64,000 bases of DNA from Galerina marginata (GCA_023014335.1 JAECYW010000020.1:806001-870000), one strand, 5' to 3'; counted from the stretch's first letter, positions 1 to 12,269 are shown. Notes: generated by a model from the letters alone, not told the origin. Numbers and translations are program-made.

Positions 1-400
1 TGTCTTGACCGCTGGGAAAGCGAAGGCAGATTTGGTAGGTGATAGGAGTATTTCTCCTCAAAAGCCTGACAGAGGAGGGCCGTTTCTTCTCTGGGATGAC
101 TGGTGTACCACAATCGGAAAGAGAAAGGACGATGACGGATGCAATAGGTGTGTGATTCGTGCGTGGTATGAAGACCACAAGTGTTTCAAAGATACTCCTC
201 GGGGCTTAAATGACACATGCACAAGTTGGTTCTCCATAACAATAGGCTCAGAACCAACTTTCGCTGGAGAGTCACTAATTGACAACCCCCCAGACGCCCA
301 GAACCCTCAGAGGAGGGAGAGTCAGTGCTGGAAAGAGTGAGAGGTGCAGCTCATGATCGTCCGATGTTGAAAGGAGAAATTATGCAGCCAGCAAATACCG
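1..400 (-). repeat. Long inverted repeat R1, copy A (window edge)
   Basis: The reverse complement of this stretch matches 36193-36569 almost base for base; I found one substitution (near 151) in the part I compared in full, then a small indel near 375. The match reaches base 1, so the repeat continues beyond the window. The minus strand of copy B has open frames joined across this repeat, but I do not recognise a protein, so it may be an untranslated part of a transposon. A third, clearly older copy lies at 41525-41745. The near identity of A and B points to a recent duplication or gene conversion. Confidence 0.9.
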
Positions 401-439
401 CTCGCGGCTGAACCGCACCTTTATGTAATTTGTGGCACC

Positions 440-2288
440 AACTCGGCCCTTCAGGCGGAACACCAATACACAGGATGTTTTTAACTTCATACCTTTGACA
501 AGTTCATTATTTTTCTCAGCCATCGGGCAAACTAGCTCGAGGAAGGGCAGCGGAACTTCAACCTGAGTCCATGACAGGCTATAGGTTTGTCTTCATTCCT
601 TTCGAACGCGCTTTCTGTTCCATATCCGACTGCAGACCAAGAACGGCAGGAATCGTCGTCTCGCCGTTGGGGTGCAGAAACTGGTACGGCTGCATTTCGC
701 ACAGCCGCAGAGCCCGAATATCATCTCCTCGGTTACCGCTTGCATTCATCATCGTCTACGCCAGGTGTCCATTGATAGTAGGTTTAACTGATTGACAAAA
801 CAAGTAAGTATCGAAGAAACAGCTTCAAAAAGACATACTCACGTTCTCGGTGGTCCAAAAAACTGTAGCTAATCTTTGTCAGAGTTTCATCTAACAACTG
901 AGCAAGGAAGGTGTTGGCGATGATGTCCGGGGCATCTTCAGCAGGAATAAGGCCCTACGAAATGTAAATGAGGTAGGTCAAAGCATCGCGATCTCATTAC
1001 TCACTCGCGTGCATTTTGCAATGCTTCATCCATGCGTGTTTTGACGGCGTCGTAAACGTGCACAGTGGTGGAGGGACGTTTAGTAGCCAGTGTCGGATCC
1101 CGAGCATCTTGCACCTTACGGATACGCAATGCACCGAAGAACTCTTTCTTTATCTGGGACTACAGAGCGGGTAATAAATTTTTATTACACGAATTCAGGT
1201 AAGTGATACGTACTGCACCGATTCGAGTATTTGGTATGTACTCCCCTCGACGGTTCCTCTTGCACCGTCCAGCACAGAAATCAATGAAGAGCAGCAATGC
1301 GTGCTTGTCAACGATGTCGTCTCGAACCTTGCCTACTGCGAGAGCATCTTCGAGGAACACCTACAAAAAGACGGAGAAGAATATACAGAAATAAAAAAGG
1401 CAATGACTGGGACTTACATTCCATGACTTGACAACAGATTTCTGGGTTTTCCTTCCTCCGGATCTTCGATTGGCTTCTGTTCTTTGAGCCGCTGATACGC
1501 GCACATTTGTCTGAAACTTGACATAGGTTGCTGAAAGTGATAGCTGAGTTGGAGTAGAAAGAACAAGGAGGTGAATAGCTCACCATCGTCGTCAATGTCA
1601 TCCAAACCCTCCAACTCCTCGTCTTCATCTTCATCTTCAAGGCCGCCCATGTCCAATGCTCCAAATATCAACTCAGCGACGCCGCCAACATCGTACTCCC
1701 TTGCCAATGTGTCGTCGTCAACATCAATGCTGGCTTCGAGGGTTTCTTGATCAGCGCGGCTGGCCGGTACACCGAAAGATTGGGTTGCTTGAGATGGGCG
1801 CGGGGGAATGACAATAGAGGGGCCTTTCGACGGGCCTGGCTTTGCATGCGCGGCTGGCTGAGGGTTTGCGGTTGCTGGAACAGGGTAACTGTTGGCTTTG
1901 TAGTGAGAAACAATTCAAACCTCGAAGGACAAATACGTACCAGTGTCGGATGAGGGCGCTCCGCAGGAATTCAAGGTTGGAGCGTGTCCCAACACGAATC
2001 TGAAGGTGAGAGCATGCTGCCCGCAGAGGCTCTTGTTTCTTTATGGTGAGGCTGAACAGAAGGTGTAGGAAGCAAAACGAGGAAAACTTTAGACTAAAGG
2101 ACTTACAGGAGGGCCTTGTACACGCTTTCCGACACGGGGCTGCCGTCGGGCCTCCGGGCAGGAAGGCAGTCAACGTAGAGAAGCGCAGGATCGATTTGGA
2201 CATCAGCACCTGATGGCGTTGATGCCGCCGGTACGTTGATGCCTGTCAGGGCTTCCACGGCTTCGTTATGTTCATTACTCGGGCTCAT
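440..2288 (-). pseudogene. Crypton-like NDC10_II-domain recombinase, dead copy
   Basis: On the minus strand an ATG at 2288 opens a multi-exon reading that I recognise as the large basidiomycete family with an NDC10_II (Crypton-type tyrosine recombinase) domain. Landmarks are exons reading TYVKFQTNVRVSAAQR, HALLLFIDFCAGRCKRNRRG (about 1330-1270), KKEFFGALRIRK (about 1150), GLIPAEDAPDIIANTFLAQ (about 950) and ASGNRGDDIRALRLCEMQPY (about 740-690). An acidic stretch (DEDEDEELEG) precedes the first. The copy is broken. A conserved Trp codon is TAG at 758-756, and a second stop lies right after GMKTNL (about 575). The text then jumps to PLPFLELVCPMAEK, which normally follows the catalytic core, so the region with the R-H-R-Y residues is missing. 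The family assignment is from memory of related proteins; the breaks are seen directly. Confidence 0.7.
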
Positions 2289-2894
2289 GTCGGGCAGATT
2301 AGATACACATAACGTAGAATAGACGCGAATAAATACAATAACGCGAAAAAGGAGAGAGAAACGGCGGTCGACGACTTTAGGTGAGCGTGCTAGCAGGTAA
2401 GAACCCCGCTTGAGCCTTGCAGTTCCAAAGGTCTGGCAAACAATATTCTCGTCGTTCTGCTCACGATGATTTGGCTAGGTTCATGAACTTTTGAAGCTGG
2501 GTATTGCAAAGACACTCTGAGCGCCGGCGGCGGCCGCACGAAGGCCGAGATCCGATTAGTATTTACTAGTAATAGGTGGCAGGTCATCCAGTGCGTGGAC
2601 CCAGAGCACCTGCACGACAGGGAGTCGAGAGAAATCATGATCTTTCGAACAGGCATCCTATTCGCGTTCGTCGGTACCCAAACCCATCAGAATTTCAACC
2701 TACGGAAAGAGTCCACTGTGAGGCAAAGTAGGCAAATGGATAAGGGACAAAAACAAAGATATGTAATCCTACTTCTGTACGGACCACAAATCAAAGGAGC
2801 TTGAGAGCCATCAGGCAAAGATATCGCGGCATGCGACGATCGGTGAATCGCCACGCTCGAACAGTCTCCCAATATTCCAACAAGGGTGAATGAT
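2289..2894. other. Gap without a supported gene
   Basis: Short open frames exist on both strands (for example 2390-2656 minus) but none has protein-like continuity or a convincing splice pattern. The stretch is the upstream flank of the Crypton-like relic and the downstream flank of the 2.9-3.8 kb gene. Confidence 0.5.
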
Positions 2895-3801
2895 CTACTT
2901 TGAGTACTCAAGTAACGATCTAACAGTCTGATTTTGCTCAGAACCACTCAGCTTGTCCATTAGCCCTTTGTTCCATTCACGAATGAATACCAATGGAATG
3001 AGGAGGAATTGCTCTCGGTTAACATCGAACTTATTGACCTTCGCCAATGTTAGCCCTAGATGCGAGATGATGCCAACGACTAGGATGGTGGGGTCGAAGA
3101 GGAAGTCCTCTCTGCGACTGCCGTCAAATGCCCTGGAGCTGATCACAAACCAATCCGCCAGAGCAGAGGATTCTATGACATCGCCTCGAATTCGGCGGCC
3201 CAGAAAGTACTCCATACATCTCGCCACCACTTTCAAAGCGAGAGCCACAAAGGAGAAATTCTTTGCTTCCTCTTCTACCAGGGTGCATGGGTTACTCCAT
3301 CGTATGAAGAGCAAACACGGGTCGGTGTTAATGGTAAGCAGCTCTTGGGCAACATGGTTAGGTGCGTCGGAATTGACAAAATCCCCAGTGTCCTTCCCGA
3401 GTGTTACAAGGCGAGATGGTTGGGCAGCATTCAGCCTATACATCTAGAACGATAAAAAAGTTGTTATCGGGCCGATATAGAGTAGACGTACACTCCAGCT
3501 GTGAGGATACCAAGACCCGGCCAGATCAATAGGACCACGATTTCCAAATTACTAGTAAGCATTGTTCCTGAAAGTCATCATAAATCTGCGATTTGTAGGT
3601 AGGATTAACACCACCTTACATACCTGGACCAAGCCACAAACAAATCTGAAGACCTTGAACGTCGCGAGGCAGACTCTGGGGGAGATAACTGATATTAAAA
3701 TAATTTCCGAGTGTCGTAAATGTGGTGAGTTGGGCATGTTGGAGGATCACGTAGCCAAATTGGGGCTGCTGAGAGGTGGAGGTAGAGCCGTTGGTCGTCA
3801 T
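2895..3801 (-). CDS. Hypothetical membrane protein, three exons
   Basis: I do not recognise the family. A consistent model on the minus strand is exon 1 3801-3624, exon 2 3567-3494 and exon 3 3443-2895. Introns are 56 and 50 bp, with GT donors and CAG/TAG acceptors, and all phases agree, giving 266 aa. The ATG at 3801 is the first in frame; an upstream TTG also keeps the frame. Residues about 65-85 (LEIVVLLIWPGLGILTAGMY) form a strong hydrophobic helix, and a second hydrophobic stretch is DPTILVVGIISHLGLTLA near residue 215. The mostly polar middle has no obvious catalytic motif. No in-frame stop or frameshift is visible, so it may be functional, or a young copy of a multicopy fungal gene. 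Confidence 0.5.
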
Positions 3802-5054
3802 AGGGTACAAATCTTGTTAAATGGCTTCGGGGAAGGAACGAAATTTGAGGTAGTCATTTGGCATTCAGAGAAATGGAATATATGCACGTGATGGGATTGA
3901 ACAGGAGATCATGATCCACCTTGGATCCAACGATTCCAACCGGTACTAGAAATCAGGCGGATTTTCCTCATGATCAGGATAACCAAGCAGACAGCACAGG
4001 TTCCTTAGACTCTCACGACAGACCTTGTCTCTGGTGGCCAGATCGATGTTCTAGCGGCCACCTCTGTAACGAATGTCTCCGTTTCAGTGCGAAAGTATCT
4101 CCGAGTGCGGGGCCACAGTAAGTACTACCACTTTTTTTTTGGCCAAAAACTGACTCCCCAATCCGCGAAAGAAAACAAAGGTCCGGCGCTCTGAATTCCG
4201 CGAAATTTGGACAGGAACTTTCCAATTTCTAAGTTTGAAATCCGCGAGCTCCGGACAGGGTCTAGGGAGAGCTTCCCGGGTCCTATTAGAGGATCGTGAT
4301 CTCCTTTGTACTTACGTCCATTCCTCCATTCCATGACCACACACAAAAGCAACAATTTGAATCCTGGTTATTGTAATCTCTTCTTCCGCTTCCGCCTGAA
4401 TGGACACTCGCTTGTCTTCATCGAGACCTATTTGTACAAAGGCCAACGCATTCCTTGTGCCGCACAACGTTTCAAGGGTACTATAAATACTTCTAGTCTT
4501 TACTGCTCTACTTAACACATTCTTTTCTTCTGCCGTTATAACATAAGAAGGTACGTTCCTAAATCGCATGACACATAATTTCAGACCTAACTTGAATTTA
4601 TCATAGAAACCATAACCGAGGAGCTCGAGTCTTATGCGGCCTCTGAACATACCAACAGTAAAACACTAAATCTTCTCGAAGACAAATTCTGATATTTCTG
4701 ATATTTAAGACTAACTAATATCGAGCTCGAATCTACTTGCTACTGCCAGTTATCACCTAGATTTCGGACTTGTAATGGCGCATTCTGATAGTTTTCCAGA
4801 CAGCAGTGAGTCCCCTGCGATTCATTCAAATCATCAATGACTCATTAAAAATCGGCTGAATTCAGGCAGAGCCCACCTTGCGATATTTCCATTCGTTGGA
4901 CTAAGCCAAAACCACTTCTCCAGAACCTCATCAACCAATCGCACCGTCAACCAGGCCATAATCTCCTTCGACTACTACATTAATATCCGGGAAGAAAGCA
5001 GAATCCGAGGCACAATAGATGAGGGAGGAGGCGATAGGACGCATGCCCGTTTGA
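3802..5054. other. Gap without a supported gene
   Basis: Only short, unconvincing frames on both strands. A run of T at about 4131-4140 and AT-rich DNA at 4500-4750 are the only compositional features. Confidence 0.5.
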
Positions 5055-5105
5055 TTCAACAGGTCGCTGCTATGCTTTCGCGCCAGGACATAGAAGGCAT
5101 GGTTA
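5055..5105 (+). pseudogene. Scrap of Tnp2-type transposase
   Basis: About 45 bp here reads VAAMLSRQDIEGM. It is close, in DNA and protein, to VAAMLSRPGIEDAI of the intact Tnp2 transposase at about 48370-48415. The upstream frame (about 4900-5050) is open but I cannot match it to the transposase. It looks like a remnant of an older copy of the same element. Confidence 0.45.
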
Positions 5106-5399
5106 CGATTGAATTTTTTGTCTACACATCCTACATCTTTTCATCTTCGTTTCTCCACCCATTTCGTGCGACTGCAAGACTTTTCTCGGCACAAGACCCC
5201 GGTATTGATATAGTATGGGCATATGCTGGATATCGATTATATCGATACCTAAGTCTTCCACCCGTTTTTTGTTCCTCAGTAGCCATAATTGCAGGGCCAC
5301 CTGAACCCTCCCGCCATTCTGTCGAACACTTTCTAAGTGCTTTTGTATGATTTGTATGATTGTTTGAAGTCTGTGGCTGTCTATTGGTACAGGAGGTCA

Positions 5400-6450
5400 A
5401 AATTTTGTATAATTACTTTTGGTAGAGAATTCGACTGTAGTTTCTTGAAGTGTGTAAACCTGCTATGACAGGAAAGAAAGTATTTAGGAAATGACAGGAT
5501 GGTGGGAATGATGATGACTGATGCCGACTCAGGAGTGCTCGCAGTGATGTTACAGGAGGAAAGGACTGGGGCAACAACGATGGCGGTTGGCGACGGCGCA
5601 GATCGGGAACGGCGTTGAGCTGGTGATGGCTCGCTTTAGCCTTTGAACGTGACAGTGGTAAAGAAATCGGACTCGGACACCGCAGACTCGGACACGGGCA
5701 CTGCTAAGAGTGCGATGGCAGTGGAGAGGACGGCGCGACAATGTACGGAGACACTCGTCGGTGTAGTGTTTTTGACAGTGATTGGAGTGGGAGGACGGTG
5801 AGGATTTATGATTGTCGTTCCCATCCGTCGGCCTTAACGTTCTCATGGTAGTGTCGTTTCCACTGAGTGGAGGAAGTGGGGATATGAGGGAGTGGTCATC
5901 CGACATCATTCGAGGTGGTGTAGGCAGTGTGACCATGGCGGCCAAGTCGACGGGGAGGTATGGTCGACTGTATCTACGGCGGTCGAGAGGCGGTTTTTGG
6001 GCTGCATTAGTCACAGCGACGTGGGTGGGGTGGTAACTCTCCCTGAGTGTCCCTCCTGTGACTAAATAGCTGAACCGCGCGGAGGCTCTCATCGATCTCG
6101 TCCTCACCTGGCGGGTCTCGGTCGCGAGGTCAAAACACGGATCCAAGCTAGGCTTCCCGCACATCCTGGAGCATCTTCAAGTTAGATATGCGAGAGGTCC
6201 TCCCCCGAGCTGATTAAAAAGACGGTGTGGTACTGATCATGAGGGCTGCGGATGCACAGCAAGTCATCCGCGGTGATGCAGCTCACGGAGCGATGCTGCG
6301 ATCTGCTAGATCGCGCAGGAGACCGTGGAGAAGGAGAGAAAACTCTGCCGCTCGAGCGAGAGCTGGTGATGCACTCCATGTCCTCCCGGACGTCGAGGGC
6401 AAGCAGGGCGTCGGCTTGGTCTAGATTGACCTGGTCGAGTCGTTAGATTA
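5400..6450. other. Low-complexity stretch, no supported gene
   Basis: A 204-codon open frame on the minus strand (6164-5550) is rich in Ser, Arg, Pro and His. It has a skewed, low-complexity composition and no splice support, so I do not call it a gene. The plus strand carries purine-rich, GA/GT-biased DNA that explains the open minus frame. Confidence 0.5.
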
Positions 6451-6774
6451 GACTTCTTGTTGGTAGAAAAAAATGGCACGCACCATCTTCCCACTCCTCA
6501 CAGCCCTTACGACCTCAAGCTCTGCATCGATCAAATCCAGCAGCCTCCCAGGGCTGGCAACAACAACGACCTTCCCCACTCGCGCATCTGGCGCCGCCTG
6601 CTATCCACGCAAAGAGCCTGTTTCCCTGCCAAAAAGTGTGAACAATATCGTGGATTGGGCCTCTCAAACTGTGAGTCGTACCTGCTAAAGTCGTGAATCG
6701 GGAAAATCGTCAGTGGATGGTGCGGTGGCAGATCTAGAGCGAACCTGCTTCACGATTCAAGGCGGAGTCTGAAA

Positions 6775-6830
6775 TTCACAGATTACCCAAGCGTACTCGA
6801 CCAGTCGAGCTCACTTAGTATGGCTTTTAT
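6775..6830 (+). repeat. Dispersed short repeat (copy 1 of 3)
   Basis: Shares the block ending in CTCGACCAGTCGAGCTCACT with 21195-21255 and, shorter, with 52205-52250. The core CTCGACCAGTCGAG is an imperfect palindrome. It flanks gene relics in all three places and could be the edge of an LTR or small element. Confidence 0.6.
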
Positions 6831-6839
6831 ACCCATCAT

Positions 6840-7560
6840 GCTGCTGAGGCCGTTAGATAATTCTTTGAAGACACCAACTTCGACGAAGACGAGGTCAAGG
6901 ATTTTGTCCAACTTTATACCGAGGTCGAAGAAACTAACACGCCGACCGCTCCCTTTCACTGCGGGAGTGGATTGTTGATGACGAGACTGGGAAGATCACC
7001 AAAAAGGTTGGCCTTTTGCAACTGTATTGTTCAACTTTTCTTTCCATGAGCCGAGCGGACCGTTTTTTCAAGGGCCGTTTTCAGAACGAGCTTGTCCTTT
7101 ACACGCTGGCTCACCCTTACTTCGCTGATTATGAGGATGTCCCCGACTCACGCGACCTTGCTGAATCGGAGCTGCCTAGTGGGGCTTTGGTATTAGCAGT
7201 GCAAGCGGTATGCCCCACCTTCTGTCTCATTGCGGGCGACATCTATACCGAATTCAATATAGGTTGAACATGCTTTCAAGTTCTGGAAAAATGGGAAATT
7301 TACTGATGATAGGTCCTCCGCTGGCCACTTCTCGGGTGATAACTACGGCGACAAGATGGAAAAGAAACCGGGTCCGGATGGGACGATGAGTGACGTTCTG
7401 GTGCCGAATGCTGGACGCTACAACACGACTATCCGCAATCTTTCGGTGGAGAAACACTGGGGTCTTATTTTCGAGGAAGCAAACAACGTTTTGAACGCAA
7501 GCCGACGGAAGAAAAAAGGTCGCAGCAAGTCAATAAAAGAATCGGGATGTGCGTTGACGC
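6840..7560 (+). pseudogene. Relic of a DUF6532-like basidiomycete gene
   Basis: Protein-like text appears in pieces: LREWIVDDETGKITKK (about 6966-7010), then ADRFFKGRFQNELVLYTLAH through SGALVLAVQA (7050-7209). After a good 53-bp GT...TAG intron it continues VEHAFKFWKNGKF to NNVLNASRRKKKGRSKS (7263-7530). Order and wording resemble the C-terminal half of DUF6532-type proteins, which are multicopy in Agaricomycetes; this is from memory. The 5' part is missing or scrambled (the frame changes near 7015-7050), and the end runs into unrelated sequence after 7550. A block at 6775-6830, just upstream, is shared with 21195-21255 and 52205-52250. Most likely a truncated, non-functional copy. Confidence 0.45.
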
Positions 7561-7864
7561 ATGGCATTTTCGAAACAAACACATTGTCACGCATGATGCA
7601 TGATGACTGTCAAGTCAACTGTATAACCCTACAATGTACCCAGAGTTTAGGTGGTAGAACTTCTGTGGTCACTAGCGTTAAATCCCTGGGGCAAAGCGTG
7701 TTGCCCGCGGCTGGGGTACAGGTTATAATGAGGGGTGAGGCCGGTGAGGGCTCAACTCGTTCAAGTCCAAATCTCTAGCTTTTCCAATTGTCTGAACCGA
7801 CTCAAATTTAAACGGGCTGTGGTAAACTTTAAGACCGGTAGGCTTATTGTTAACTTATGGATGT

Positions 7865-8563
7865 ATACCGTATTGGGTACTCTGCGCATCCCTACCCTTC
7901 AATAACCCTATGAGCCAGCACTCCAGTTCGAAACGTTTCGAGTTCTTCGTCCAATGCAATCAGATGGGGGTGATGCCCACCAATTCTGTCGTGCATAATC
8001 GTCTAGGAGATTAAAAGATGACATAAAAACCAGGCTAAGGGCTGAATAACCTACCACACCATACAAGTACACCTGGAGCAGGATGAGGAAGATTGTTAAA
8101 CTGATCAGTCAAGCAATAATGTAGTGAACATACAAGTTGAAACATGACGTAACTGAACGCGTGTGGAGGAGGATAATCTGGATGAAAGGCAGCAGCGTCA
8201 AGACAGTTGGCGATATCGAAGAGTTCGAGCATCATCTGCGTAGTGTCGAGGAAATAATCTATCTGGTTGAAAAGCTCATGCTGGGTGGTTTTTAATCTCG
8301 AGTTGTTTTTTGAAATTAAAATTAAAACGCACACGTAGGGGTTCCAGCCTGGATGTATATCCAGCTAAGTTCAATCCTATATGTATTTGAACTTGAAGGA
8401 TTTCATCTAGTTCATCAAGTTTGACTCGACTATTCTCCAACAGTCTTTCGATGTTCTCAAGAAGAACCTGGCGGATATCATGGTTGGAAAAGCCGGTGAA
8501 ACAGACCATCCAGCTTACCGACACATTTGCCACTTCTTGAAAGTGGGGAAGGAAGTCGGCCAT
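7865..8563 (-). pseudogene. Decayed paralogue of the 43.5 kb gene
   Basis: The minus strand reads MADFLPHFQEV...SWMVCFTGFSNHDI and continues co-linearly with the intact gene at 43481-44148. Homology also covers the 3' flank (CCGTATTGGGTACTCTGCGC at about 7868 matches the reverse complement near 44180). The first intron donor of the 43.5 kb copy (GTACAC) is GAACCC here, the last exon shifts frame, and a TAA follows. I infer loss of function. Function of the family is unknown. Confidence 0.75.
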
Positions 8564-8696
8564 ACAACTTGAAGCCGTGCCTCATTCTGCCTCGTTCCAC
8601 TTGGGCGGCGGGGTCTTTGTTTGAAATCAAATTGCAAGCGCGTGATCATCCGAGACCAGCTTAAGGGACCCTCAGGGAAAGCAGAGAAAAGATACG

Positions 8697-8871
8697 GCTA
8701 CAAGTGAAGGCAGACGATAGCTTACCCGAGATCAACTATGCAGATCTGATGGGAAGAGACTCATACGTCTTGTACTTTAGTCTCCATCCGTTTGCCTTTC
8801 TTCCCATCAGATCTGCATAGCCTTTGATCTTGGGTAAGCTATCGTTTTGCCTCCACCTGTAGCTATAGGCT
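8697..8871. repeat. Large imperfect palindrome (about 60-bp arms)
   Basis: The left arm (8697-8757) and right arm (about 8801-8871) are reverse complements over about 60 bases with few mismatches. Both contain GATAGCTTACCC and TATGCAGATCTGATGGGAAG. The spacer is about 43 bp. A transcript would fold into a long hairpin. It could be an inverted duplication, a hairpin-type MITE or a small-RNA source; nothing in it looks coding. Confidence 0.85.
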
Positions 8872-9263
8872 TCACAGTTCGTTCAGATCGATTCGGCATA
8901 CGCAAGCTATGGCCAATTGCTACGAGTGTCTGGACTCTCAGGCTGGAACTTGAAGCTTGAAGGGCGGTGTGACTCGGTGTCTCGGTGTGAGTTGATCGAC
9001 AGGTTTGAAAACTACTTCTTGAAACGGTGCCCGGCATGAAAATTAAACCCTCCTGGGCGAGTTACCTCCGATCTAATATCACTAGCAGTACGTACCAAAG
9101 CGCAACGCCCGTACAACTGCAGCTGTAACAGGCTGAGATTTCTCCTGGCCGTGGGGAGTCCGCCCCACTAATCGCCGCGCTCAGCCTCCCGATCAAGACA
9201 AACAAATCGAGATGGTACTATATGTAGTCCTTGCCGTAGGTGTATGTCTGGGAAGATTCCTCA

Positions 9264-10128
9264 ATGAAGAGGAAAGCGACATCACCGACATTAGGTGCCT
9301 CCAGCGAAAGAAATGCGAAAAACCCCAAGATTGAGGCGCAAGTTTTTCAGCGGGTATGTCGTATAGATTTTGGAGTTCACTGCACGATGTTACAAAATGT
9401 ACCTGCAGGCGCTTATGGATGAAATTGGGATTGAAGTCCCAGGTGTGGAGGCCCTCAAATCCGTCAAAGTTTCTAACCTGAAGTCCATCTGCACACGTTG
9501 TAACCTCAACGTCCCAAAGACTGGTGTTGGCAAACGTCCAGCCAGCGTCAAGAAGGATTACATCGATGCCATTCTCTTACATATGGTGTATCTTTCGGTA
9601 AACGTGTTTCATAAATTCTAATTCCTTTTCTATATTTTCAATGATCCATCTAGATCGTTTCTACCGATACAGAAGACGGTATGGTTGTCGAAGAGCCTCA
9701 AGCTTGTCCCCAAGATGGACCTCAGGATCCGTAAGACACGCGGATGTTGCAAAATCGATGAATTTAAACCATTTTATTCTCTGTTCACAGGCCGGAAAAG
9801 CACGATGCGCCTAATTGTTGTGTCAAAGTTCGACTCTTCAAGAATCCCCGTGATTTCACAACGATGCATCTAGCAGAGATATCGCATTCTTACAATTCAA
9901 AAAGGGACATAAATCTCCAAGACGTAGCCAAAGAATTGTCCTTGAATGGGTCCTGTCATGTACTATCTTACTAAATGTTTCATTTTCTCATGCTAATGGA
10001 TCTCAGGTAATACACCCAAAAAATTATCGGCCACTTTTGATCTCCCAGAACAGGATGTTAGATCCCTCCTTGATTCCTATGCTGCTTGGCACCCATGGGT
10101 TTTTACGGGTAATAGAAACTTGAATTAA
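9264..10128 (+). CDS. Hypothetical protein with SAP-like motif
   Basis: A five-exon model keeps phase throughout: 9264-9353, 9409-9585, 9654-9730, 9791-9954 and 10007-10128 (209 aa, TAA end). Introns are 53-69 bp. The N-terminus is basic and NLS-like (KRKATSP, NAKNPK). Exon 2 (KSVKVSNLKSICTRCNLNVP then KKDYIDAIL) has the spacing of a SAP DNA-binding helix-turn-helix; a similar LKVDALKQLCIERSI segment occurs in the Tnp2 transposase at about 49290. The last exon ends at ...HPWVFTGNRNLN with a GT (GTAATA) at the expected splice position, so the gene may be a truncated copy of something longer. Function not known. Confidence 0.5.
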
Positions 10129-11519
10129 TACGTCTTGATTTGACTACGAGCTGTTCCGTCCACGGGATCAAGTTGATTCATTGCCCCTGTATTCCTGATT
10201 TGTCTCGTAGCCTATGGAGGGATAAAGCAGAGTAGGAGTAGGAATGCAGGTCAGGAAATAGAGTATGGCAATTATTGAAATTCGACTATTGCGGACAACG
10301 GCGACGAATGACTGTAATAGCTAAGCCTTGGACTCAGATATCGGAATAGCGATGGAATCAAATCGGATTGAAAGGACGCAGGTGGAGTCCAATGATTGAA
10401 GACGCTAGCACCTGATGACAAGTTTCCGAGCAAAGATCCGGATGAAAAGGGCATTATGAACAACAGAAGAAGATTGCAACATCTCCTGTCGATATGATTC
10501 TGGACCATCTCCGTCGTGAATTTAATGGAATACGACCTATGAAATGAGGAAGGGTGATGAGAGACAACTGCACAGATCGCTTCGTTTCTGGTAATGAGGA
10601 CGCTCGATGTCGTTTAACGTGGCCGCGAACAAGGAACTGGAAGCAGGTTGATAGCAGATTACTCACATTTAGTTGTCACGATCATTCCAAGCCTCCGTCT
10701 GTCAGGACGTCCGACCGTCCACATAGGATATTTAACGCACCTCTTAGCTGATAAGACGACGGACAAACGCATGTGAATTGTAAACCAGCCACAGTTCTCC
10801 GAACATTCGAAGTGGATAACGATCAAGGTCCTCGTGATTCACCAGTTTTAGGCTATTGACGTGGTCGAAGGGCAATTGAGCCATGACGTCAACACGGCTG
10901 TTATCCAGACTTCACGAGCAGTGACAGTATCGCCTTGAGGAAGTAGGTTGAGGATAATGGGAGAGATGCGCCGCTCAACAATTGTGCGGGCTTGAGAATC
11001 ATCCTTCCCGAGAGGCTCGAAACGCTCGTCCGAAAAGGTGGGCTAATATTGAAAGAGCCCGGAGGAGTCTTGCGTTGACCTTGGTGATGTTAGAGCCTAA
11101 AGCCAAGCTGATTGTCGCGGAGGGGGCTCGCAAGGTAGAGTAGATCTAGTAAATGAGGGGATGAAAGAATGAAAGAATCGCCTAGATTCTTCGAGAGGAA
11201 GATCGCTTTTTTAGAAAACGGGGCCCATAACCTGTTGGAGTTCAAAGAATACGGAGGAACGAAATGATGATTGAAGGTAAAGAAGTGAGAGTTACAAGCG
11301 ACGTATTTAGAGAAGACGACAAAATACATATGCAAACAAGTCCAGCGCGTCGAGTTGACACGTGAGTCACTGATTCCTCCAGCGCTGACTTTTATAAGGC
11401 TTGTAGGACCGGTTACCACCGGCAGGACCCACTCCCTTTCTTTCACGGTCGTTAACAAATCTTCACTGTAAGCGGAAAATGGCATACTGTCCCTAGATGT
11501 ATGGAGGCAACGGGGTAGG
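10129..11519. other. Gap without a supported gene
   Basis: Open frames such as 11485-11090 (minus) exist but lack splice support. Part of it (about 11230-11350) resembles 12080-12230 downstream of the DUF6699 gene (shared GGAGTTC-AAGAATAC, GATGATGAT), suggesting a local partial duplication of flanking sequence. Confidence 0.4.
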
Positions 11520-11720
11520 GGACTGTGACCGATTTTTTGGGATTTTAATTAGCAACGGGGTGCGGGTGAGCCGTGACTGTTGCTTGTTTTAGCAACATTT
11601 AGCGCCGAAGGCGCGCTCCGGAAGGTTTTTTGGCCTGAAATTTCAGGGTGTCACGGTTCCCAGTTTGCAACGTGAGCCGTGACGGCCCCCAGAATTAACC
11701 GTGAGCCGGACATGACTACG
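11520..11720 (+). repeat. Dispersed repeat with GTGAGCCGTGAC motifs
   Basis: The motif GTGAGCCGTGAC occurs twice (about 11567 and 11670), with a partial GTGAGCCGGACATGAC at about 11701. They flank the self-complementary stretch AGCGCCGAAGGCGCGCTCCGG. Composition differs sharply from neighbouring DNA and there is no open frame. I believe this is a dispersed non-coding fungal repeat, possibly a small transposon end. Confidence 0.6.
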
Positions 11721-12269
11721 CGCTGGCAGAATTGATTATATTACCTGTTAGATACCACCCACAGCTGTAGGAGTATCAATGCTAGTGTGCAATTCATGCG
11801 GCAGCTGGAGGGAGGGGAGCAGGTATGGTTGAGTCAATCATGGATGGACGGCGGTCGCACCAATGCCTCCACCGAATATGAATCCTGGCCGGCTCTGCTT
11901 CTGTAGTCAATGTAACATAACAAGTAATGCCTTGTGTAGAACCAAATCTTGGTTTGTTGTGGTATGCGAAAGCTAAGGAGTTCGGCAAGTACTCTATACG
12001 GGAATAGCAAGGACTTTGCATTTGGGTTCATGGAGAAAGACGGTCTGCATTGACTTCGCGTAGCCACCGCGATTACTAGTTGGAAGTTGGCGCGATGGAG
12101 TTCGAAGAATACAGGGACAAGAGATGATGATCGAAAAAAAAGGAGAGGAATTACAGGCAATGTGTATACAGGAACATAACGAAATTTAAGACGAAGAAGT
12201 CCGTGTCGTGGGTCAATTTGACATGTAAAATTGTAAAAGACGATGATGTCCCGAAGAGAGAATACAGCG

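Noticed and set aside
5550..6164. 204-codon minus-strand open frame
   Set aside because: Low-complexity Ser/Arg/His/Pro composition, no splice support, no recognised motif.
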